From an uncultured Bacteroidales bacterium (GTDB lineage Bacteria; Bacteroidota; Bacteroidia; Bacteroidales; UBA932), in assembly GCA_946405485.1 (NCBI GenBank), contig CAMJHJ010000155.1, positions 1-5,936 on the forward strand: 5,936 nt of DNA. Direction: 5' to 3'. A program made the position numbers and the translations under genes. Below the pieces are notes generated by a model. It did not search any database. It saw only the letters and a list, made by a program, of their open reading frames with translations, and had not been told where the DNA came from. This document shows, piece after piece, positions 1-5,154 of this stretch (the first letter of the stretch is position 1; each line of letters starts with the position of its first letter).

Positions 1-507
1 AAAGTGTGGGCCGATGGATGGAAGTACGCTTTTTCGGCTGAGGGCCGACAGGCGTGGAAGCCGGAGTTTACCGCCCGTGTGTATGGAGGATTTGTGACCG
101 GAGGGCCGGCTGTCACAGGCGGCGTAAGGATAGACGACAAACGCACTTTGGGCTTGATGGTATGGCAGGGGGAGACCTGGATTGATGCTGCTCCCGCCAG
201 TGTCTATAGCATTTCCACGGGTCTGTATATGCGCCGGTATTTCCATCTTGGGAAGAAAGACATCGTAGCGCTTTATAGTGATGTCGCCATTGGCGCGGGC
301 TATGTTTACAAGGTGAACGGCGGGAATAGGATTAACAGTGAGACCGGAGAAACCGTCAGGATAATAGACTACAGCAAAGGCGATGTTCTTTTTGCCGCCA
401 CGTGGCAACCCGGCGTAAGATTCCGTTTCTGGAGGAATCTTCACCTATTCTTAGGCCCGACCCTGTCGACGAATACGGTCGGGTTCCATCTTGGAGCAGG
501 TTTTTAG
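1..507 (+). CDS. Outer-membrane beta-barrel protein, C-terminal part (5' end outside window)
   Basis: The frame is open from the first base and stops with TAG at 505-507, giving about 168 residues of a protein that begins upstream of the window; the GTG at base 4 is not a convincing start. The visible part consists of short stretches with alternating aromatic/hydrophobic and polar residues separated by charged turns, for example the segments around VYGGFVTGGPAV, GLYMRRYFHL, DVAIGAGYVYKV and VRFRFWRNLHLFLGP. It ends in HLGAGF, with the terminal aromatic residue typical of proteins inserted by the BAM machinery. This supports an outer-membrane beta-barrel, but no specific family or ligand can be named. 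The C-terminal third shows no catalytic motif. It converges on the esterase gene on the other strand, with 23 bp between the stops. A surface or porin-like role is inference only. Confidence 0.7.
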   Translation, partial: KVWADGWKYAFSAEGRQAWKPEFTARVYGGFVTGGPAVTGGVRIDDKRTLGLMVWQGETWIDAAPASVYSISTGLYMRRYFHLGKKDIVALYSDVAIGAGYVYKVNGGNRINSETGETVRIIDYSKGDVLFAATWQPGVRFRFWRNLHLFLGPTLSTNTVGFHLGAGF

Positions 508-530
508 TGACACAAGGATGCCGTGATGAA

Positions 531-1538
531 CTACAGGGCCTTTACGAACAGGCGCAGTGTCTTCGAATACATGTCATCGCCTGCGAAAGAGGCGCCGATT
601 GAGTGAGTGACATTCTTGTACGTCCTCAACTTGACATTCTTCACACCGGCCCCGACAAGAGCTTTACGATAGCGTGGAGCATTGTCCGGGCCGGCGGTGA
701 TATCGGCCGTGCCCACAAACAGGATCGCCTTGAAAGACATGTCGCTATGGGAATCCGCCATCTTAGCCGGGGAGAATCTGTCCATATAATCAGGATCCCA
801 ATCATTAAAGAACTCATCGTAGAACTTATGCCCCTTAATGTCTGACTCGGGAGCGTAGAAGCCCATCGTATATTGCAGGTCATATGCCCCATACCACCCC
901 GCCAAAGCCTTGGTCTGAGGGAAATGCATGGCGCAGCAGGCGGCAAGATGCCCGCCGGCGGAACCGCCCCAGAACCCTATCCGTTCGGGATCGATGCCGA
1001 ACTCTTTGGAATGTGAGAGCACATATTCCACGGCATCATAGCAGTCGCCGACAGAGGTCTCCATACGCACCCCGGGGTTGCCGGCGAAGGAGTACTGGAT
1101 GCTGACGACGGTGATCCCGTACTTGCCCGCAAGGGTTTTGCAGAACGAGGAAAGACCTTTGTAACTTCCCTTGGCCCAGGCACCTCCGTGGATGTAAAAA
1201 GCAACGGGAGCATTACTCCGCCCCGACCTGTACACCATGATATGGAGATCCTGGCCGGTCACGCTTTCCTTGTATACAAGGTCCTCTGGAACGACGGTGT
1301 CAATCGAGGCTTGATCATATACCGATATTTTGGCTTCATAGGGGACGAGGGCCTTTGGGAGCCGATACGGATCGCCGATCAGCGCCTCTATTTTCTTGGC
1401 GTCCTTTATCGTGTAACTGCCATCGCTCTCTTCAACCAGGGTCATTCCATAGCGGTTCCTGATGGCCGCAGCCTCGTGGGACATCAGGATAAAAGTAAAA
1501 GCGATCAACGCAAAAAGGAGTACTTTTGGGGATTTCAT
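531..1538 (-). CDS. Secreted alpha/beta-hydrolase esterase (BD-FAE / Abhydrolase_3-like)
   Basis: This is a 335-residue carboxylesterase-type alpha/beta-hydrolase. Residues 1-25 form a signal peptide (Lys residues, a hydrophobic core, then EAAA), with likely cleavage after Ala25, so the enzyme should be periplasmic or outside the cell. The oxyanion-hole motif HGGAW is at 117-121. The nucleophile elbow GGSAGGH is at 191-197 with Ser193. The likely acid is Asp279 in GTADITAG, and the His is His312 in NVTHSIG. All members of the triad are present in the expected order, so it should be active. The HGG and GxSAGG motifs resemble the hormone-sensitive-lipase/BD-FAE type, whose members hydrolyse short acyl or aryl esters, including acetyl and feruloyl groups; the substrate here is unknown. 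The ATG at 1536-1538 lies 5 bp after the stop of the Gre-factor gene, so the two are almost certainly co-transcribed. An acetyl-xylan or feruloyl role is only suggested by the nearby CE15 gene. Confidence 0.87.
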   Translation of the reverse strand: MKSPKVLLFALIAFTFILMSHEAAAIRNRYGMTLVEESDGSYTIKDAKKIEALIGDPYRLPKALVPYEAKISVYDQASIDTVVPEDLVYKESVTGQDLHIMVYRSGRSNAPVAFYIHGGAWAKGSYKGLSSFCKTLAGKYGITVVSIQYSFAGNPGVRMETSVGDCYDAVEYVLSHSKEFGIDPERIGFWGGSAGGHLAACCAMHFPQTKALAGWYGAYDLQYTMGFYAPESDIKGHKFYDEFFNDWDPDYMDRFSPAKMADSHSDMSFKAILFVGTADITAGPDNAPRYRKALVGAGVKNVKLRTYKNVTHSIGASFAGDDMYSKTLRLFVKAL

Positions 1539-1543
1539 GGTCT

Positions 1544-2011
1544 TTAGTCGAATGTGATATTTTCAATTCTCAGGAGAAGGGTTCCGGAGGGGACCCGGGC
1601 CTCGGCGATTTCGCCGACCTTCTTGCCCATCAGGGCGGCGCCGATCGGGGAGTTCAACGAAATCTTTCCGGCCTCGAGATCCATCTCGTGGGGACTGACT
1701 ATTTCGAAATTCATGCGGGTATTTGTCGAAAGGTTCGTGAATTCGACCCGGCTCAGAAGGCAGACCTTGTCTTTGGGAAGGAATTCGGGATCGATCACGC
1801 GGGAATGCTCCAGTATCTTCTGCAAGAAACGGATACGGCTGATGGTCTTCGCCTGGTTCCGCCGGGCTTCCCGGTATCCCGCGTTGTCGCTCCGGTCCCC
1901 CTGGGCGCTGGCCTCCGCGAGGTCATCCTTAATCTGGGGGTAAACCACTTCGATCAGATGCTTCAACTCGGCCGCAATCTCGTCGTATCGCTGCTTTGAC
2001 AAGTATTCCAT
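1544..2011 (-). CDS. GreA/GreB-family transcription elongation factor
   Basis: A 155-residue cytoplasmic protein of the usual Gre-factor length. Residues 1-74 form the antiparallel coiled coil that enters the RNA polymerase secondary channel. Its tip carries GDRSDNAGY, with Asp39 and Asp42 at the positions of the acidic tip residues that promote cleavage of backtracked RNA. Residues from about 80 form the FKBP-like C-terminal domain, with the signature ISLNSPIGAALMGKKVGE at 117-134. The tip (GDRSxNA followed by RIRFLQK and VID) reads more like GreB, while the C-terminal SPIGxALxGKKVG reads like GreA, so no subfamily symbol is assigned. The ATG at 2009-2011 is the only plausible start, with no other Met near the N-terminus. 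It is the first gene of a minus-strand pair with the esterase and is divergent from the CE15 gene. A -7 like element lies only 4 bp upstream of the start. Confidence 0.93.
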   Translation of the reverse strand: MEYLSKQRYDEIAAELKHLIEVVYPQIKDDLAEASAQGDRSDNAGYREARRNQAKTISRIRFLQKILEHSRVIDPEFLPKDKVCLLSRVEFTNLSTNTRMNFEIVSPHEMDLEAGKISLNSPIGAALMGKKVGEIAEARVPSGTLLLRIENITFD

Positions 2012-2015
2012 GGCT

Positions 2016-2023
2016 CAAAGATA
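2016..2023 (-). promoter_or_regulatory. Bacteroidota -7 element upstream of the Gre-factor gene
   Basis: Read on the minus strand this is TATCTTTG, an exact match to the Bacteroidota TAnnTTTG -7 consensus. It ends 4 bp before the ATG at 2011, so transcription from it would begin at or very near the start codon. No good TTTG-type -33 box is visible at the usual 19-21 bp spacing; the nearest candidate is the T-rich TGTTTTT on the minus strand around 2037-2044. The element forms part of one arm of the inverted repeat at 2014-2055. Confidence 0.45.
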
Positions 2024-2045
2024 CTCAGAAATGGCCGAAAAACAT

Positions 2046-2053
2046 TATCTTTG
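2046..2053 (+). promoter_or_regulatory. Bacteroidota -7 element upstream of the CE15 esterase gene
   Basis: TATCTTTG on the plus strand matches the TAnnTTTG consensus exactly. A transcription start about 5-7 bp downstream would give a leader of roughly 23-26 nt before the ATG at 2084. No convincing -33 TTTG is seen near 2022-2026. It is the mirror image of the element at 2016-2023. Confidence 0.5.
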
Positions 2054-2083
2054 AGAATCAGATGAAGAATAACCCCTATATCC

Positions 2084-3367
2084 ATGAAACGTTGGACCTT
2101 TTTAGTTTTGATCCTTCTTGCCTGTAACCTTTACGGGCAAGAAGGTATCAATTATGATGAGACGCAGGTTCCCTCCTTTGTCCTTCCGGACATGATGGTC
2201 TGCAACGACGGGACTCCGGTCCGGGACGTGAAGACTTGGGAAAAGAAGCGTCGCCCCGAACTCCTGGAGTATTTCTTCTCCCAGGAGTACGGACGCACCC
2301 GTTACGACAAGATCGACGTCCGCTACGAGGATGTCTCCACGAATGAAGCCTTCCTCGGCGGGAAAGCGACTTGCAAGCAGGTGCGCTTCATTTTCTCCAA
2401 CGGAGAGAAGGAGCATGAAGCCATCGCCATGCTGGTGATCCCCAACCACAGGAAAGGGAAGATTCCGGTCTTTGTCGCGTACAATTTCAAGGGAAACCAC
2501 AGCACGACGCTCGACACGACCATCCTGTATTCCCCGGCCTTCCCGCTGGTCAAGAAACCCGACCATCCGGATTGGAAGCGAGGCTGCCAGATGAACCGCT
2601 GGCCCTGGGAAAGGATCATCGACCGCGGCTATGCCGTCATCACCATGTGCTACCATGACATCTATCCCGATGGCAGGGGACAGAAAATGCTTGACAACAG
2701 CATCATCTCCCTGTTCCCGGATTATCAGCAGCGGGAGATCCTGTCCGACTCTTGGGGAGCCATCGGTGCCTGGGCTTGGGGCTCGAGCCGCCTGGTCGAT
2801 TACCTGGAGACCCAGCGCTGGGTCGACAAGAAAAAGATCGCCATCATGGGCCATTCCCGGCAGGGCAAGGCCGCCCTCTGGGCCGGCGCCCAGGATGAAC
2901 GCTTCAAGGTGGTGATTTCCAACGATTCCGGCTGCTCCGGGGCCGCCCTGGCCAAGCGGGTGTACGGTGAAAACGTCGACCGGATCATGACGACGCTCGA
3001 ATGGTGGTTCTGCCCGGCGTATAAACTATATGCGAACAACGAGGCGGCCATGCCTTTCGACCAGCACGAGCTCATCGCCCTGATGGCGCCGCGCCATGTC
3101 TATGTCGCGAGTGCGCAGGAAGACAACTGGGCGGATCAGAAAGGAGAATTCCTGGCCACCGCCTATGCCACGCCGGCCTTTGAACTGTATGGGATGAAGG
3201 GCCTCGGGACATTCGAACATCCCGGCATCCATCAGCCGATCATGACCGATGTGGGTTATCACATCCGCGCCGGAAAGCATGACGTGACCGACTATGACTG
3301 GGACCGCTTCATGGATTTCTGCGACCTCCATTTCAAGTACGGGACCCGTTCGTATCCAAGAAAATAA
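2084..3367 (+). CDS. CE15 glucuronoyl methylesterase (4-O-methyl-glucuronoyl esterase), secreted
   Basis: A 427-residue alpha/beta-hydrolase of carbohydrate esterase family 15. Such enzymes cleave the ester between (4-O-methyl-)glucuronic acid on glucuronoxylan and lignin alcohols, or the methyl ester of that acid. The nucleophile motif GHSRQGK is at 256-262 (Ser258), followed by the family-typical run ALWAGAQDERF and then SNDSGCSGAAL. Arg259 is the expected oxyanion-hole residue, and the His is His399 in AGKHDVTDYDW. The Ser-to-His spacing is 141 residues, equal to that remembered for the Opitutus enzyme OtCE15A (Ser267/His408). The canonical Glu position (Ser+23) is Asp281, and a second acidic pair, Glu346-Asp347 in QEDNWAD, lies at the alternative position. 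Residues 1-18 form an export signal; cleavage before Gln19 (LYG|Q) is typical of the phylum, but LLAC at 11-14 is a weak lipobox, so a lipoprotein is possible. Length is normal for a single-domain bacterial CE15. Confidence 0.9.
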   Translation: MKRWTFLVLILLACNLYGQEGINYDETQVPSFVLPDMMVCNDGTPVRDVKTWEKKRRPELLEYFFSQEYGRTRYDKIDVRYEDVSTNEAFLGGKATCKQVRFIFSNGEKEHEAIAMLVIPNHRKGKIPVFVAYNFKGNHSTTLDTTILYSPAFPLVKKPDHPDWKRGCQMNRWPWERIIDRGYAVITMCYHDIYPDGRGQKMLDNSIISLFPDYQQREILSDSWGAIGAWAWGSSRLVDYLETQRWVDKKKIAIMGHSRQGKAALWAGAQDERFKVVISNDSGCSGAALAKRVYGENVDRIMTTLEWWFCPAYKLYANNEAAMPFDQHELIALMAPRHVYVASAQEDNWADQKGEFLATAYATPAFELYGMKGLGTFEHPGIHQPIMTDVGYHIRAGKHDVTDYDWDRFMDFCDLHFKYGTRSYPRK

Positions 3368-3396
3368 AGGACCGACTGGAAAAAAGACAAATCATA

Positions 3397-3468
3397 GGAC
3401 CGGACTACTTCGCGAAGGAATCTTCCCAGCAGATCCAGACCGCCATCACTTCCTTCCTGGGCAAGTGA
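3397..3468 (+). pseudogene. Possible C-terminal remnant of a lost gene
   Basis: Just after the CE15 stop, in a different frame, 23 codons read GPDY followed by FAKESSQQIQTAITSFLGK and a TGA stop at 3466-3468. The segment reads like a natural amphipathic C-terminal helix, and 19 of its 23 codons end in G or C, as in the neighbouring real genes. There is no start codon: going upstream the frame crosses the end of the CE15 gene and closes at 3295-3297. The most economical reading is the tail of a gene whose body was deleted. The parent family is not recognised, and a chance open stretch remains possible. Confidence 0.3.
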
Positions 3469-3498
3469 CAGACCCTGTGAAATCTCCTGAAATATGGC

Positions 3499-3506
3499 TA
3501 AATTTG
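3499..3506 (+). promoter_or_regulatory. Bacteroidota -7 element upstream of the M49-like lipoprotein gene
   Basis: TAAATTTG matches the TAnnTTTG consensus, 23 bp before the ATG at 3530. A weak TGTG at 3476-3479 sits at roughly the right distance for a -33 box (19 bp spacer). It suggests the M49-like gene and the downstream transporter have their own promoter rather than depending on the CE15 transcript. Confidence 0.55.
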
Positions 3507-3529
3507 TAGGTTCGTAAAAACCAACCTAC
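3506..3529. repeat. 7-bp inverted repeat abutting the M49-like gene start
   Basis: GTAGGTT at 3506-3512 and AACCTAC at 3523-3529 are perfect inverted arms around a 10-base spacer, ending directly before the ATG. The left arm begins on the last base of the -7 element and covers the expected transcription start, so most of that arm would not be in the mRNA. A DNA operator is therefore more likely than an RNA hairpin, unless transcription starts further upstream, in which case the stem would sit right at the start codon. Confidence 0.4.
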
Positions 3530-5128
3530 ATGAAGAACATCTTAGCTATATTGCCGATCCTCGCCCTGGCCGCGGTCTCCTGTACCCGGAGCCAGACAGA
3601 TGTGGGCCGGCTCGTGGAGAATTATGCCGAGGTGACCATCCCTGCCCCGGATTTGACGGGTATCACCGACAATGGGAAAGAGGTCCTGAGACTGTATCGG
3701 ATGGCCGCCGACGAGGTGGATAAAATCTATTGGCAGCAGTATTTCGGCGATGGGGAAGCGTTCTTGAATTCCCTGACGGATCCATCCGAAAAACTATATG
3801 CCGGGATCAACTACGGTCCCTGGGACCGCATCGACGGAGAGCCTTTCCTTCCTGGATACGGCACCAAGCCGGACCGGGCTTGCTTCTATCCGGCAGATAT
3901 GACCGCAGAGGAATTCCAATCCTGGGACAACCCGGACAAAAACAACCCCTATACGCTTGTGCGGCGTGCCGAGGACGGCAGCCTGAAGACTGTCTGGTAC
4001 CACGACGCTTATGCCGGATCCATCGCCAAGATCGAGGAATATCTGCATCGGGCCGCTGACGTCACCATCAAGGAGAGTGTGCGGCATTATCTCTTGGAGA
4101 TGATCGAGGGCCTCAAGACGGATGATTACTACAACAGCAACAAGGCCTGGCTGGAAATGAACGACAGCAAGATGGACCTTGTCATCGGTCCCATCGAGGC
4201 GGCGGATGATGCTCTCTTCGGAACCAAGGCTTCCTACGGCGCCTATGTCTTGCTGAAGAATCTTCAACGCACCGAGGAACTCAACGCCCTTTCCGAGCGT
4301 ATGCCGGAGCTTCAGGAAATGCTGCCCGGCGATCCGGCAAACCATGCTTTCGTGCCGGGTGCCGAGTCCGACATCTTCTCCTGCAACGTCCTCTATTGCA
4401 GTGGCTACACCAATGCGGGATACAAAGTCATCGGCATCAACTTCCCGTATGATGCGAAGGTGCAAGAGGAATTGGGAACCCGCACCATCATCTTCGACAA
4501 TGTCATCCGTGAGAAATTCAACCGTACGGTCCATCCTGTCGGCAATGCGCTGCTGGAGGATGTCTATCAGCCTCACGTGGATGCCAGCGCATTCTACTGG
4601 ATCATCGTGTTCCGTGAGATTGCGAAGGGACTGGGCGTAAAAGAGACCGTGAACGGAAAAGGAACCGTCGCCGAGGCGCTTGCAAGCGAAGCCCTTGTCC
4701 TGGAGAAAGCGAAATCCAATGTGCTGGGGACCTGGCTCTGCGCCCAAGAAGCTGAAAACTATCAGATTTCGGCTCTTTTCCAGAAGGAAGACGTGCTTAC
4801 CACTTTCGTCACCAACACCATCCGGTCCACCCGTTTCGGCGCGGCAGATCCGACGGGTATCGCCAACATCATCGTCTACAATTATCTGCTGGAGAGCAAA
4901 GCCATCACCTGGAATCCTTCCGGGCGTTACAGCATCGATTACGACAAGACCTGGCAAGCCCTGGAAACCCTTGGGTCCGAGATCCTTCGTATCCAGGCCT
5001 ACGGCGACCTCGAAGCGGCCCGCACCTGGGTCTCTAAATACGGTGTTGCCGGTCCCGAGAGTCAGTCTGACAAGCGGGTTCTGGAAAATGCGGGGATTCC
5101 CGTGGATATCCGCTTTTCGTATGAATAA
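3530..5128 (+). CDS. M49 (dipeptidyl peptidase III-like) family lipoprotein, probable pseudopeptidase
   Basis: A 532-residue protein. Residues 1-17 are a lipoprotein signal with lipobox AVSC and lipidated Cys18; the next residues (TRSQTD) lack an obvious acidic surface-export signal, so periplasmic anchoring is likely. The body matches the short M49 group related to the DPP III-like part of plant Nudix hydrolase 3: the ESDIFSCNVLYCSGYTNAGY block, GINFPYD, VNGKGTVAEAL, STRFGA and a C-terminal GIPVDI. In relatives as I recall them, zinc is held by HExxH (HEVAHGLG) and the second Glu of EExKAD. Here these read REIAKGLG (362-369) and EKAKSN (392-397), so the ligand positions are Arg362, Lys366 and Lys393; only the catalytic Glu363 remains. 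With the rest of the fold kept and the frame intact, I infer a non-catalytic, perhaps peptide- or ligand-binding protein. It lies 26 bp upstream of an SLC13 transporter gene. Family assignment is firm; loss of activity is inference. Confidence 0.82.
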   Translation: MKNILAILPILALAAVSCTRSQTDVGRLVENYAEVTIPAPDLTGITDNGKEVLRLYRMAADEVDKIYWQQYFGDGEAFLNSLTDPSEKLYAGINYGPWDRIDGEPFLPGYGTKPDRACFYPADMTAEEFQSWDNPDKNNPYTLVRRAEDGSLKTVWYHDAYAGSIAKIEEYLHRAADVTIKESVRHYLLEMIEGLKTDDYYNSNKAWLEMNDSKMDLVIGPIEAADDALFGTKASYGAYVLLKNLQRTEELNALSERMPELQEMLPGDPANHAFVPGAESDIFSCNVLYCSGYTNAGYKVIGINFPYDAKVQEELGTRTIIFDNVIREKFNRTVHPVGNALLEDVYQPHVDASAFYWIIVFREIAKGLGVKETVNGKGTVAEALASEALVLEKAKSNVLGTWLCAQEAENYQISALFQKEDVLTTFVTNTIRSTRFGAADPTGIANIIVYNYLLESKAITWNPSGRYSIDYDKTWQALETLGSEILRIQAYGDLEAARTWVSKYGVAGPESQSDKRVLENAGIPVDIRFSYE

Positions 5129-5154
5129 TCTATCAACGCAATCTTAACGATACC

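Larger units (their letters stand above)
2014..2055. repeat. Perfect 10-bp inverted repeat in the divergent promoter region
   Basis: CTCAAAGATA at 2014-2023 and TATCTTTGAG at 2046-2055 are perfect inverted arms with a 22-bp spacer. The arm centres are 32 bp apart, close to three helical turns, so both arms face the same side of the DNA. Each arm contains one outward-pointing -7 element. It may be an operator for a dimeric regulator, or simply two facing promoters whose consensus makes the symmetry. The matching flanking CTC/GAG extends beyond the consensus, which slightly favours an operator. Confidence 0.5.

Noticed and set aside
456..483. CCCGACC...GGTCGGG perfect 7-bp inverted repeat near the end of the barrel gene, considered as a terminator
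   Set aside because: It is inside the coding sequence, has a 14-base loop, and the only T-run (about 500-504) is too far from the stem; on the minus strand no T-run follows. It may be coincidental.
508..530. Search for a bidirectional terminator between the two convergent genes
   Set aside because: The 23-bp gap holds no stem with a T-tract; nothing could be supported.
2102..2854. A 250-codon open frame antisense to the CE15 gene
   Set aside because: It is a shadow of the CE15 frame; the sense strand carries the full catalytic motifs and the antisense product resembles no known protein.
3294..3509. A 71-codon plus-strand frame starting inside the CE15 gene and ending before the M49-like gene
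   Set aside because: Its composition is unlike the neighbouring genes, and the coding-like part of this spacer is in a different frame (3397-3468).
3794..4957. A 387-codon open frame antisense to the M49-like gene
   Set aside because: It lies wholly inside a clearly recognised gene, lacks any recognisable motif, and is explained by the G/C third-position preference of the sense gene, which suppresses stops on the opposite strand.
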